This document shows, in pieces, positions 52,165 to 61,216 of a stretch of DNA of 64,000 nucleotides (positions are counted from its first letter, which is position 1; each line of letters starts with the position of its first letter). Origin of the DNA: Chloroflexota bacterium (GTDB taxonomy: Bacteria; Chloroflexota; Anaerolineae; Promineifilales; Promineifilaceae); assembly GCA_022616275.1 (NCBI GenBank), contig JAKEFB010000075.1, positions 1 through 64,000 of the forward strand. The letters run 5' to 3'. Made by a program: the position numbers and the translations under genes. The notes under the pieces were generated by a model. That model made no database searches. It saw nothing but the letters and a program-made list of their open reading frames with translations, and had not been told where the DNA came from.

Positions 52165-53658
52165 TTACCTTTTATCTGGGTCCAGGAGATATACTTCAAT
52201 TTTCTGTTCTGCACGATCAAACACTGACAGCAATTTGAAATGTACTGCTAGATACTCCCTGAAATCAGAATAATCAATCAGATCAACGATTTGGTGCGGC
52301 GGTGGGTCGCCACCTTCTACGTGTACCAGGACAACTTTTACGCGATCACCTTCAATCCGCTCAATGAGTCTTTGCCCGGTTATGATTCCCCCATCAATTT
52401 GGGCACCAGCAATAATAGACGCCTCGTAAATGGATTCGCGGCCGGCAAAAAAGTTAATCCCTGCGTAATCCGAAAGGACTTTGTCCTCCGATCCTGTCAA
52501 CGAAGCAACATAGCCAGCCAGGGCCAATGTATCTCTTTCCTGACGAAGAAGCAGTTCAGGCACGCTAGGTAGCCCTGTTAATAGGGCAAAACCGGCAATC
52601 AGCGTGGTCAACAGAGGAACGGCGTGGGAGAAGTTTGGCCGCTCAAGGGTGAGTTTTGAAAAGGCTAAGTCCAATTGCCAGGCTAGGAGAATGGCAAAAA
52701 CAGGAACAAGAAAAAGGAAATAGCGCAAGTAGATAGGCCTCGTAATAAACAAAAAGACGACTGGAACGACAAGTTGCCAGACCAATAACCTGAAATTTGC
52801 CGCCGGGGACCATCCCCGCGGCCGGTTCAGCAACCAGAGTGGTACCAGGAAAATAAAGATTGCATTCACTAGGAGAAAGAACAGATAGCCAAAAACCATT
52901 TTGCCGAATTGTGTGATTATGCTATTTTGCTGTCCCAACTGGGCATGTTGCATAAAGATCTCCGGGTAGTAAAAACCAAGGGCTTGATACAGCAGCGCCG
53001 AAACACCCACGCTGGCCAGCAAAAAGGGAACGGCAAAGAATAATCCTTCCAGGAAAGTCTCTCGCCAGTGATCACGCTGGCGCCAAAAAAGGTCCAGGAA
53101 GTAGATTCCCAGGCCGGCAACGGGGAACACACCAAACAACTTCCACAAGATACTCATACCGTAGCAAAAGCCAGCGATGGCCCACCACATACGCTTTTGT
53201 TCACTGGTGGCCAGTATTACGGCCGCCAGGCCAGCCATCTCCCAGCCCAGCATCATCGGGTCCGGCCGGAACAGGCGGGCCTGTTCATACAACAGACCGC
53301 TAGTCAGAGTTAGTAGCAAGGTTAGCGTTGCCATCCTCGCGCCAAACACCCGGTAAACAGCCAGGCTAAGAGCAAGAGCGCCCAGCAAAAGCTGTAAGGC
53401 CGCCAGCGATCGCATGGGCCAGACAACACGGCCGAAAGCATCAATGCTTGCCTTCCCCACCAACAGGAAAAGCGGTTGCTGCTCGGCTATAAAGTCCACA
53501 CCCGGCCGCTTACCTTGCTGCAATTGCCAGGCCTCATAGAGATCGGTGCCTTCGTCATCGTGCATCAGCCAGCCACCAATATTGGCGACAAAAAGGATAG
53601 TAAAAATGACAAAAAGAGCAGTAAAAATGATGAGGCTGTTTTTGTTAGTGAAGCTCAT
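52165..53658 (-). CDS. Family 39-like (ArnT/PMT-type) membrane glycosyltransferase
   Basis: This encodes 497 aa. Residues 9-31 form the first membrane segment, followed by WLMHDDEGTDLYEAWQLQQG. The Asp/Glu pair (DDEGTD) there is the catalytic acidic motif of GT39/GT83 enzymes. About ten more membrane segments follow, with a soluble C-terminal region of about 110 residues. It transfers a sugar from a polyprenyl-phosphate donor to an acceptor on the outer membrane face. It overlaps the SGNH gene by 4 bases (ATGA type) and lies 2 bases upstream of the next polytopic gene, so all three should be one transcript. Acceptor unknown. Confidence 0.82.
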   Translation of the reverse strand: MSFTNKNSLIIFTALFVIFTILFVANIGGWLMHDDEGTDLYEAWQLQQGKRPGVDFIAEQQPLFLLVGKASIDAFGRVVWPMRSLAALQLLLGALALSLAVYRVFGARMATLTLLLTLTSGLLYEQARLFRPDPMMLGWEMAGLAAVILATSEQKRMWWAIAGFCYGMSILWKLFGVFPVAGLGIYFLDLFWRQRDHWRETFLEGLFFAVPFLLASVGVSALLYQALGFYYPEIFMQHAQLGQQNSIITQFGKMVFGYLFFLLVNAIFIFLVPLWLLNRPRGWSPAANFRLLVWQLVVPVVFLFITRPIYLRYFLFLVPVFAILLAWQLDLAFSKLTLERPNFSHAVPLLTTLIAGFALLTGLPSVPELLLRQERDTLALAGYVASLTGSEDKVLSDYAGINFFAGRESIYEASIIAGAQIDGGIITGQRLIERIEGDRVKVVLVHVEGGDPPPHQIVDLIDYSDFREYLAVHFKLLSVFDRAEQKIEVYLLDPDKR

Positions 53659-54746
53659 TGGGTAAAGGGAATGAGTTGCCTTGAAATCAGAAATTCATGT
53701 AACCTTTCCGCCACAAACGAGTTCCCTGTTGGCGTCATATGTATTTCAAAAAAACTCTTGAATTGTGCCTCATTTGTTTCTGCTATCGCCTTCAGAGGAG
53801 AATATAGATCTAATACGGGAATATCATTCTGTTCCGCGCAGGCAACAATTGTTTTCACATCTTCTGTCTTCTCCAAATAGATTTCAGACTCAAGATATTG
53901 GATGAGGAAGACGGTCTTAAACCCTTTCTCATCACCTAACTCGTCTATTCTTTGCAGCAATCTGCACGAAACTTCTGCACCACGCTCATGTACGCGCTCA
54001 TCTCTGAGAGCAATACCATACCAAGCATGTTGTAGATTAGCTACGTTCATTAAGACATCTAAAAAAGCGCTGTGCCCAAATATTGAGCGGACCAACCCCA
54101 TTTCCTGTACCTCAGGTCGGGATGGATCTGGGGGGACATTTTTTAATGCAAGATTGTCGTTTATGATTTCAAAGTAAGGTTTAGCAGCACTTCCTCTGAT
54201 CGATAACTCCGTCCGGCTAACATCATCAGGAATGAGACCTACGATTACGATCTGGGGATTAAAAACATCTACCAACATTTCAGCCCGCAACACAGTTTGG
54301 TCAAATCCATAGCCAAAAACGCCTGCGTTGATAACCTGCACCCGACTCATCACTTCTAATATTGCTGGCCAAGTTTCACTATCATCAACCTCATCACCGA
54401 ATGTGAATGAATCTCCTACAGCCAAAATCCCGGGATATTGCGAATATTCAAGATCTGAATTTCCTCCATTGGCTCGAATGCCATTTGCGTCTATGGTTAT
54501 TTTAGTATTCCATATATTATCGTCGGGTTCATACTCACCAGGTTTAGGGATCCAACCTAATTTAGCATCATATTGAGATGGATACGCTCCCTTTAAGAGA
54601 ATGCGTTTTGTCTCGACGAAATTTCTTGCGTCTGTCAGAGAAATGCCTGCTATTAATCTGACTCCGACTTCTAAAAGAGCAAACATTAAAACAAGAGTGC
54701 TTGCCAAAATCATTAAGCCTTGTCTGGTTTGTTTTGAAGGTTTCAT
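53655..54746 (-). CDS. Membrane-anchored SGNH/GDSL-type hydrolase or acetylesterase
   Basis: This encodes 363 aa. One membrane segment at the N-terminus (LMILASTLVLMFALLEVGVRL) is followed by a SGNH fold facing outside. The nucleophile block is ILAVGDSFTFGDEVDDSETW (Ser in GDSF, at about residue 110). Block III-like NAGVFGYGFDQ follows. The last block reads EIHMTPTGNSFVAERL, with Glu where Asp usually precedes the histidine (DxxH). So the charge relay is altered or uses another acid. Relatives include AlgX/AlgJ-like O-acetyl-handling proteins. It probably edits acetyl groups on the surface glycan. The gene is AT-rich relative to its neighbours. It overlaps the GT39-like gene by 4 bases. Confidence 0.8.
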   Translation of the reverse strand: MKPSKQTRQGLMILASTLVLMFALLEVGVRLIAGISLTDARNFVETKRILLKGAYPSQYDAKLGWIPKPGEYEPDDNIWNTKITIDANGIRANGGNSDLEYSQYPGILAVGDSFTFGDEVDDSETWPAILEVMSRVQVINAGVFGYGFDQTVLRAEMLVDVFNPQIVIVGLIPDDVSRTELSIRGSAAKPYFEIINDNLALKNVPPDPSRPEVQEMGLVRSIFGHSAFLDVLMNVANLQHAWYGIALRDERVHERGAEVSCRLLQRIDELGDEKGFKTVFLIQYLESEIYLEKTEDVKTIVACAEQNDIPVLDLYSPLKAIAETNEAQFKSFFEIHMTPTGNSFVAERLHEFLISRQLIPFTQ

Positions 54747-54841
54747 TGGAATATCTTAATGTATGGCCATGGCCTGCATTAGAAAACGTCACATTGCATC
54801 TCGTTGTGTGCTGGTGTTAGTCACCATGATTAAGTGTGATG

Positions 54842-56791
54842 TTACCTAACAGCCATTTGCCTCGCTATAATCGTTTTGGTGTTGAGTACTTCAGATGTGC
54901 AGGGCACGATAAAAATGTTCCCTACTTCAAAAAGGTAGTAATCTCCTGGAATGCTACGGAGGGCAAATTCGTTTTGTTCCAAAAGTGGAACCAGCTTGCT
55001 CATATATGGCTCGACGATGAGTCTTTCTTCAATGACTACCTCTTTCTCAAAAGCGAGCCGGTTGACGACCAAGTAATCAATCTCATACTCCTGGCAAAAA
55101 GATAAAATAGTTTGCCCATCGGCCGCATAGTACGCTTCCCAACCGTCATATACGACTTCATCGTCAGGGTGCAGCCGCTCGCAGCTAAACAAGATCATCC
55201 GTTTGGCCAGCAGGGGAACGCCGTCCAGATCACAGGGATTGCCTGCCACCATTGCATCCTTCGGCAGCGTCTCTAAGAAGCGGTACAGGGCGCGTTCTTC
55301 CGGGCTGGCGACAAAAAAGCGAGGCTGCACAGCCTGGACGTAAAGGACAGATAGCCCCAGGCAGATCACACCCAGGACGGCCAGGCTACGATTCGACAAG
55401 GCAACGGCCGGTTCTGGATCTGCCGATTGCTCTCTGCACTGATGGCGATAAAGGGCCAGGATGTTCAGTGCAAGTAACAACAAAACAGGCAACAATAAGA
55501 TCCATCGGTTCTGCCCCTCGCCCAACAAAAACTTAAAGTTCTTCGCTGGCAATAAAAGAATGAGCCCACTGACAGCCAACGTCACCAGTAAGGTCAGCCA
55601 GGCAAACTTGAAACGCTGCTTAATCAGCCAGGCTACGGATAGCCGCAGCGTCTCGTCCAGGTGAAGGATGGCAAAGATAAGCAAGAACAATGGCAAAGTT
55701 GCCTGGGTATATCGGTCTGGAAAGTATAGTAAAAAGGAGGAGGTCAGCAAAGCGACGAGCCAGGCCAGGACAAAGCAGACCACGCTGGCCAGAACCAGCA
55801 TCTTCAGCGTATCAGGGGTTTCAACCAGCACGGCCGGTCGTACCCGCCAGATAATCAGTGTGGCCAATGACAAAGCTACAATGTGAAAAAAGTTCGTCGC
55901 CGACTCAGTTAAGCCACCCCGGCCGATAGCCGGAAAGACGTAAAAAAGCGTTTGCCGCCCTCCTTCCCTATACCGGGGATCCGACAACAGGCCTCCTTCC
56001 GCCTCGCTCGTCTGTTGGCTGATAGTTCTACCGTTTGTTGTTGAGTCGTCGCCCAGCATGGGCAGCAGAAGCATAGGGGCAAACAAAAGGAGCGCCGCCA
56101 GGTTTAGCCAGTGGCGCTGCTGAACTTTTGGCAATCTGCGGCCGGGAGCCGGCTTTAATAAAACCAGTCCATAAGTAATAGCGCCCAGCACAAAAACCAC
56201 GGGATAAATGAGGCCGCCAACGATGATGACGGTCGTGGTCATTCGATAGCGCTCCACCATCAGGGTGTAGGCGAGCGCCAGCAAGAGCGGGAAAATGAAC
56301 GAGCGCTGCAGGCCGCCAATCATCGAGATAGACGTCGGGGAGGCGAAGTTCAAAATCACAAAGGCCAGGCTTAAAACCAGCGCTGTGCCGCTGCCTCTTA
56401 CTTTTTCGCCAATTCGATAAATGATATAAACCGAAATCAACAGTAAAGGAAAGAGGAGTAACTTACTGAAAAGAATGATTGGCCCAAAATAGCTGGCGAA
56501 GTGAAACAGTAGGCTGTACCCCAGACTGGCGCTGTCTAAGCTCAGGTGGACCGAACCGACATCGAACTCTAGCAGCCGGGGGCGGAGGGCGGCCAGGTTT
56601 GCATCTTGAAACAGTTCCGGATCCTGGAAACGGTGCATCCAGAACGCGTTGCGGAAATCCTCCTCGACTGCGTAAGGGTCGCTTAGCCTCGGCCACTGCA
56701 CCCACACGGCGAAAGCAAAAGCCACCAACAAGGCAAGCCATAGCCACTTTTGTGAACCAACCTGGCTCTTTGCTTCCACTCCACTACTCAT
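54842..56791 (-). CDS. Large polytopic membrane glycosyltransferase-like protein
   Basis: This encodes 649 aa from ATG 56791 (MSSGVEAKSQVGSQKWLW). I reject the 106-residue upstream extension: it runs through the flippase-like gene upstream and has no membrane logic. About 10-12 membrane segments precede a soluble C-terminal region of about 120 residues. RLSDPYAVEEDFRNAFWMHR in the first outer loop has the acidic residues expected for GT-C catalysis. No named family is recognised. It overlaps the flippase-like gene by 4 bases and is probably the last gene of the operon running from the right window edge. Confidence 0.75.
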   Translation of the reverse strand: MSSGVEAKSQVGSQKWLWLALLVAFAFAVWVQWPRLSDPYAVEEDFRNAFWMHRFQDPELFQDANLAALRPRLLEFDVGSVHLSLDSASLGYSLLFHFASYFGPIILFSKLLLFPLLLISVYIIYRIGEKVRGSGTALVLSLAFVILNFASPTSISMIGGLQRSFIFPLLLALAYTLMVERYRMTTTVIIVGGLIYPVVFVLGAITYGLVLLKPAPGRRLPKVQQRHWLNLAALLLFAPMLLLPMLGDDSTTNGRTISQQTSEAEGGLLSDPRYREGGRQTLFYVFPAIGRGGLTESATNFFHIVALSLATLIIWRVRPAVLVETPDTLKMLVLASVVCFVLAWLVALLTSSFLLYFPDRYTQATLPLFLLIFAILHLDETLRLSVAWLIKQRFKFAWLTLLVTLAVSGLILLLPAKNFKFLLGEGQNRWILLLPVLLLLALNILALYRHQCREQSADPEPAVALSNRSLAVLGVICLGLSVLYVQAVQPRFFVASPEERALYRFLETLPKDAMVAGNPCDLDGVPLLAKRMILFSCERLHPDDEVVYDGWEAYYAADGQTILSFCQEYEIDYLVVNRLAFEKEVVIEERLIVEPYMSKLVPLLEQNEFALRSIPGDYYLFEVGNIFIVPCTSEVLNTKTIIARQMAVR

Positions 56792-57774
56792 TTTTCTGCC
56801 TTCTTGAGAACAGTCGGCCGACCCAGTGCAGGGACTGAGGTTAATACAAGGCCCGACCCACCCAAGATAAGAGCAAAGAGCAACAAAACCACATGGGAAC
56901 CAATGGCGATACTTAAAGCAACTTGTTCGGAATAGCCAAAGAGGGTAAAAGCTACTACCCAGCCAACCTCGTGCGTTCCCAGGTTGGCGAACCCTTGAAA
57001 AGGTAGCAGCGTCATCGGTACCATGACAATGGAGATGACAATTATTTGTAGGTAATTCAAACGATAGCCAATGCTGAGCACAATGAGATAAAGGTTGGTG
57101 TAGACACACAACCAGATACCAATTGTCAAAAACAACAGCGACCAGTACCGCCGCCGTTGGTCAATTAAACGCAGCCCGTCGGTTAGTACCCGGCCGTACC
57201 TGACCAGCCGGGCCAGCCACCGATTGGCCGGCTGGGCTGAAGACGCGGCCGGTGGTGGGTGGCGGCGTAAAAACCACATGCCTAATCCCGTCGCCAGGTA
57301 CATGAAGAGGCAGAAGATTACCGACGCAATGACCATCCAGGCTGGCAAGCGCTGCCAGAAAACCAAGAGAACGGCCGGCAAAAACAAAGCAATCGCGGCA
57401 AAGTCAAAAAAACGAGCCACAAACAGGGTCGTCGTTCCTTCCGTCAGGGACAGTCGCCAGTGCCGGTTCAGTAAATAGAGATACGAAAACTCGCCACTCT
57501 TGGCCGGCAAGAGGTAATTGTACATGCCATAGAGGCTGGTTACGCCCATCAATTGCCGGAATGGCATGCGCTGCGTATAAATCAACGCCTGAAAACGCAG
57601 CGTGCGCAGCACATAATTGACGATGAATACCACCAGCGCCGCACCCAGCCAGCCCCAGCGCAGGCTGCGAAATATCTGCCCAACGCTCTGCCAATCCAAT
57701 TTGCCGACCACGTAGAGAACGACAGCCAGGGATAAAGCTACGCTGAGTATGGTTGTCACTCTACGCCGGTTCAT
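56788..57774 (-). CDS. LPG-synthase-TM (UPF0104/AglD-like) flippase domain protein
   Basis: This encodes 328 aa from ATG 57774 (MNRRRVTTILSVALSL); the longer frame overlaps the sulfotransferase. About 8 membrane segments match the lysylphosphatidylglycerol-synthase transmembrane family: RTLRFQALIYTQRMPFRQLMG and FLLPAKSGEFSYLYLL, then GFANLGTHEVGWVVAFTLFG. The synthase half of MprF is absent, so a flippase or AglD-like role with lipid-linked sugars is likely. It is coupled by 4-base overlaps to both neighbours (the sulfotransferase upstream and the polytopic glycosyltransferase downstream), so its lipid partner may be made by these genes. Confidence 0.85.
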   Translation of the reverse strand: MNRRRVTTILSVALSLAVVLYVVGKLDWQSVGQIFRSLRWGWLGAALVVFIVNYVLRTLRFQALIYTQRMPFRQLMGVTSLYGMYNYLLPAKSGEFSYLYLLNRHWRLSLTEGTTTLFVARFFDFAAIALFLPAVLLVFWQRLPAWMVIASVIFCLFMYLATGLGMWFLRRHPPPAASSAQPANRWLARLVRYGRVLTDGLRLIDQRRRYWSLLFLTIGIWLCVYTNLYLIVLSIGYRLNYLQIIVISIVMVPMTLLPFQGFANLGTHEVGWVVAFTLFGYSEQVALSIAIGSHVVLLLFALILGGSGLVLTSVPALGRPTVLKKAEK

Positions 57775-58634
57775 ACCTTCTGCCCAAGCGCCACCTTTTC
57801 CTGCCAGTCCGCTTCTCGGCCGTAATCGTAATGGTTCATTAACGGGCTGCACCATTTGTCCAGCCGGTAACACCACTCTGGCGGCCAGTGCTGCCAGGCG
57901 GGGAAGGAACGTTTCCTGGTTTCATTCATTGGCTGCGCCAATTGGGCACCCACACCCGCAACCCTGGGAAGCCCCATAAATGCCAACAACGAATTGACTG
58001 TTTCCTCTGCCTCGGCCGCGCCAAATAAAGCCTCAAATCGCACTTGATAATAAGGCACATCAGAACCAGCCAGTGACTCAATGTCTCGATTCTTAAATGC
58101 CCATACCCAGCAATACCGCTCAAACCTGGACAGGCCAAGCCATTCTTCCAGGCCCATTTCACCCAGTAAGAACGCGTTGGGCTGCCAGAAAGGAATGAAA
58201 TAATTAGCCACAAAACTTGCCGGGCGGTGTCTAGCCCAGTTGAGATGGGATCGTACGTAAGTGCGTGGGTCACGTACAACATGGACAATCTTTAAATGTT
58301 GGTAGAGTTTATTTGCCAGCGGAAGCATACCAAAAAGGTGTGGATTTGAGTCTACAAAAAAGGGAGTGGAGCACGTTTCAACCTCCTGCCTTTTCAGCCG
58401 TTCCCAGAGCAGGATCAGTCCCCGCTCTGGGAACAGTCCACCCCGATAGAGATTCCCCAGAACGTTAAACAGCCTGGAATAAGGTGTGGTGTGATAAGCG
58501 GAAACATCAGTGAAACAGGTATGTAGAAAATGAGCCAGCGATCTTGTCCCTGTCCGCCCGGTAGAAAGAATAAGTACTACGTTCGGCCGGACCTCCTCCC
58601 GCTGGTTGTGGTGCGTGTCGTCCGTTCTTATCAC
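57771..58634 (-). CDS. Sulfotransferase (PAPS-dependent)
   Basis: This encodes 287 aa. I chose GTG 58634 because it overlaps the upstream stop by 4 bases (GTGA); earlier starts would overlap the methyltransferase gene by 91 bases. The PAPS loop is VVLILSTGRTGTRSLAHFL (RTGT variant of the usual RSGT), and the 3'-phosphate motif is IVHVVRDPRTYVRSHL at about residue 105. The C-terminal half carries FERYCWVWAFKNRDI and RFEALFGAAE. It resembles bacterial sulfotransferases of glycolipids. It is one of three in this window. Confidence 0.85.
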   Translation of the reverse strand: MIRTDDTHHNQREEVRPNVVLILSTGRTGTRSLAHFLHTCFTDVSAYHTTPYSRLFNVLGNLYRGGLFPERGLILLWERLKRQEVETCSTPFFVDSNPHLFGMLPLANKLYQHLKIVHVVRDPRTYVRSHLNWARHRPASFVANYFIPFWQPNAFLLGEMGLEEWLGLSRFERYCWVWAFKNRDIESLAGSDVPYYQVRFEALFGAAEAEETVNSLLAFMGLPRVAGVGAQLAQPMNETRKRSFPAWQHWPPEWCYRLDKWCSPLMNHYDYGREADWQEKVALGQKV

Positions 58635-59485
58635 CGCCTGGCTAACACCGTCATAATGTCGAAAAGGTTCACGTAAAGGGCTTGCGGCAGAAACCGTGGC
58701 CACTTCTGTTTTTCCAGCCACACCCAGTCAACCATTCGGCCGAGCTTGGTTAATATGAACTCCAGCGGCACGTACTTACCAGGCCACATGATAACGATAT
58801 TCCGAAACCCAGACCGTTCCAGCGCCTGGCGAATCGTGGCTGTGCTGAAAAAGTGTAGATGCTTGGGCGGGATCATCAAATGCCAACGCTTTCCAGACAA
58901 GCGGGCGCTCACGCTGCCTATGTCCCCGGTCGTGAGCACCAGGAAACCGTTGGGTGACAGAAGATCGTATGCTTTTTCTAAATAAGCGCAAGGATTGAGC
59001 ACATGGGCAATGAAATCCCACATGGTAATAAGCTCAAAGGTTGTGCCGGCGAAATCCATGGTGAGAAAATCGCCACTTCTCAAATCTAACCCAAGCGCTT
59101 CCCGGCCATGGCGAACCGCATACTCCGATATATCTACACCAATCCCTTGGTAAAGGTGGTTGGCTATGCTTAAAAAATTGCCCTGGCCACAGCCCACGTC
59201 CAACAACCTTCCCTGTGGTTGGTACTTTTGTAACAGAGCCAGGCGGCGTTTGGCGTTCTTAATGACGGTGGTGCTCATTACCTGCTGTTGCGCCGTACTA
59301 AAAAAGGTCTCATCATATAATCTGGGGAGTTCCTCTGCGGCCGGTGGATTGGCCACGCTAACCAGGTCACACTGTTGGCAACGAACAATATGGTAAGTTT
59401 GTTCCAGTTGCAGGTAGCGTTCCGGCCGCTTGTCGTAAAGTTGGACAAACGCCTCAGCCCCACAGATACAACAATGGCTAACCAA
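58631..59485 (-). CDS. Class I methyltransferase with N-terminal zinc-finger-like domain
   Basis: This encodes 284 aa. I chose TTG 59485 because AGGAAG lies seven bases before it and the overlap with the upstream stop is then only 8 bases. The N-terminus has a four-cysteine site (CCICGA with CQQCDLVS), typical of Methyltransf_13/23-type sugar methyltransferases. Motif I is LLDVGCGQGNFLSI; YQGIGVDISEYAV (motif II) and FELITMWDFIAHVLNP (motif IV) follow. It probably methylates a nucleotide sugar or glycan. It is coupled to the sulfotransferase by 4 bases. Confidence 0.85.
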   Translation of the reverse strand: MVSHCCICGAEAFVQLYDKRPERYLQLEQTYHIVRCQQCDLVSVANPPAAEELPRLYDETFFSTAQQQVMSTTVIKNAKRRLALLQKYQPQGRLLDVGCGQGNFLSIANHLYQGIGVDISEYAVRHGREALGLDLRSGDFLTMDFAGTTFELITMWDFIAHVLNPCAYLEKAYDLLSPNGFLVLTTGDIGSVSARLSGKRWHLMIPPKHLHFFSTATIRQALERSGFRNIVIMWPGKYVPLEFILTKLGRMVDWVWLEKQKWPRFLPQALYVNLFDIMTVLARR

Positions 59486-60263
59486 TGTTGAACTTCCTAT
59501 GAAACCGGGCCGCAAGCCACTTCACCTGGTTTATCAGCCAATCGGCCGTCGCATTGGTGCTCCAGGCCAGCAGGCCGGTTGTCCACCGATTAGGGTGAGT
59601 GTTGAGCAGCACCGGCCGGTCTGCCACGCCAGTCAAAAAGCTGATCAAGTCGTCTGTTGAATGAACTGGGGTAGGTGAATGGCGCGAGGCGACGCGATCC
59701 CGGATGTTGTAGCGGGTTGCGTCCCAAGTGCGGCCGGTATCGGTAAAGTAATGTAATTCCGAGTAATCCACGCTCAAATACGCTTCACCCAACAGTCCGT
59801 AGGCGGCAAAATCTACTGTTTGCCATAAATCCAGGTTATTCCAGGGGGACAGCGGGCTGCCGTGCATGCTGATGGTCGTTACTGGGATAACCTGGCGGAA
59901 CAAAGCCAACTCTTCAGCAAATTTCTGGATGGCCTTCTGGTGATCTCCCCTGGCCCTGGCCAAAACCTCGTAATGGTAACCAACCTCGTGGCCCAGTTGG
60001 GCCAGCCTTTTGAGCCCGGCCGGGCGAAAAACCGAGCGCGTGACCCGGGCGTAGTAAGTGGCCCGAATGCCGTACCCGGATTCCAGCTCAGCCATCCGCA
60101 CGGCGCTGGCCAGAGAGCGGTCTATATCGTGCCGCAGAACAACCAGCATATGCCGCGGCTGGCCAGCTTCCAGGAACTGGCACATGGTCATTACCGGGCA
60201 GGCCAGTTGTTGGATCGCCTGGCAGAGCCGGGCGTATTTGGCCAGCGTAAAATCACGGCTCAT
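59478..60263 (-). CDS. Polysaccharide-deacetylase-like protein
   Basis: This encodes 261 aa. VVLRHDIDRSLASAVRMAEL matches the NodB-type catalytic start (the D-x-D/H-D motif, here RHDID), with HEVGYHYEVLARA (metal-binding His region) and ISMHGSPLSPW later. Related proteins are annotated as polysaccharide deacetylase-like or WbmS-type. It may remove an N-acetyl group from a lipid-linked amino sugar before sulfation or methylation; this is inference. It overlaps the upstream GT2 gene by 4 bases and the downstream methyltransferase by 8 bases. Confidence 0.7.
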   Translation of the reverse strand: MSRDFTLAKYARLCQAIQQLACPVMTMCQFLEAGQPRHMLVVLRHDIDRSLASAVRMAELESGYGIRATYYARVTRSVFRPAGLKRLAQLGHEVGYHYEVLARARGDHQKAIQKFAEELALFRQVIPVTTISMHGSPLSPWNNLDLWQTVDFAAYGLLGEAYLSVDYSELHYFTDTGRTWDATRYNIRDRVASRHSPTPVHSTDDLISFLTGVADRPVLLNTHPNRWTTGLLAWSTNATADWLINQVKWLAARFHRKFNIG

Positions 60264-61210
60264 CGCAACTCTTTGTTGTAATCCATGTCAAACCACATGG
60301 CAAAAAACAACATTTGCAAACCCATAATCACCAGGAAAGCGGCAAACAAGGCGCTCGTATCCGCAACCGGCCCGACCAGAATTCGTTTTATCAACAGATA
60401 AACGCCCAGGCCAAAGCCTGGTATGAACAGCGCCGTTCCCATTGTGTAAAAAAAGAGTAAGGGGTGAAAATCGCGGATGATATACTTTTCCTTCATCCGC
60501 CACAAGAACAGCTTGAACAGCAGCCAGGACAGCTTGGGAATCATCCGCAGCGGCTTGATGCCGCTTTTTTCACCGATGTTGTACACCGGCCGGACCGGCA
60601 CATCCCGCACGCGGAAATTGTAAACGTTCAGCCGAACCAGCAAGTCGTTGGGCTGGCCGTAGCGTTTGTACATCTTGTCCCAGTCAATGGTCTTGAGGGC
60701 TCTCAAGTTGATAGCTGTGTAACCGGACTGGGAGTCGGCCACGTGCCAGTAGCCAGAGGCAATTTTGGTCAGCAGCGACATCAGGGAGTTGCCCAGGTAG
60801 CGCATCCGGGGGATGATTTTCCAGGCGTCGCCGGTAAAGAGCCGGTTGCCCTTAGTATAGTCCACCTCATCGGCCACCACTGGATCGAGCAGGGCCGGCA
60901 AATCGGCCGGGTCCATTTGGGCGTCGCCAGCCATGACGACGGCCACGTCCACTTCGTGATCGCGACACCACGTGTACCCAGTGGCGATGCTGCCGCCCAC
61001 GCCCTGGTTAGCCTCGTGCCGGATAAGAATCAGGCGCTCCGGTTGGGTGGCCTGGCGCTGCCGGACACAGTCGGCCGTCCCGTCCCGGCTGCAATCGTCC
61101 ACCACGACAACGTAATCCACAAAGTTAGGAATACTTTCTATGGTGACGCCAATTAGCTTTTCTTCGTTATAAGCGGGTACGACCACACCCAACTGCTTCT
61201 CTTTGTACAT
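60260..61210 (-). CDS. Family 2 glycosyltransferase with C-terminal membrane segments
   Basis: This encodes 316 aa. LGVVVPAYNEEKLIGVTIE, DYVVVVDDCSRDGTADCV and VAVVMAGDAQMDPADLPALL (DXD-like GDAQM, about residue 95) form the GT-A domain. PRMRYLGNSLMSLLTKIASGY and HVADSQSGYTAINLRAL follow. Two membrane segments lie at about 225-290. It resembles DPM1-like/ArnC-type transferases and may use UDP-sugars to charge polyprenyl phosphate. It overlaps the deacetylase-like gene by 4 bases and lies 6 bases downstream of the sugar dehydrogenase gene. Confidence 0.9.
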   Translation of the reverse strand: MYKEKQLGVVVPAYNEEKLIGVTIESIPNFVDYVVVVDDCSRDGTADCVRQRQATQPERLILIRHEANQGVGGSIATGYTWCRDHEVDVAVVMAGDAQMDPADLPALLDPVVADEVDYTKGNRLFTGDAWKIIPRMRYLGNSLMSLLTKIASGYWHVADSQSGYTAINLRALKTIDWDKMYKRYGQPNDLLVRLNVYNFRVRDVPVRPVYNIGEKSGIKPLRMIPKLSWLLFKLFLWRMKEKYIIRDFHPLLFFYTMGTALFIPGFGLGVYLLIKRILVGPVADTSALFAAFLVIMGLQMLFFAMWFDMDYNKELR

Positions 61211-61216
61211 GGCCCC

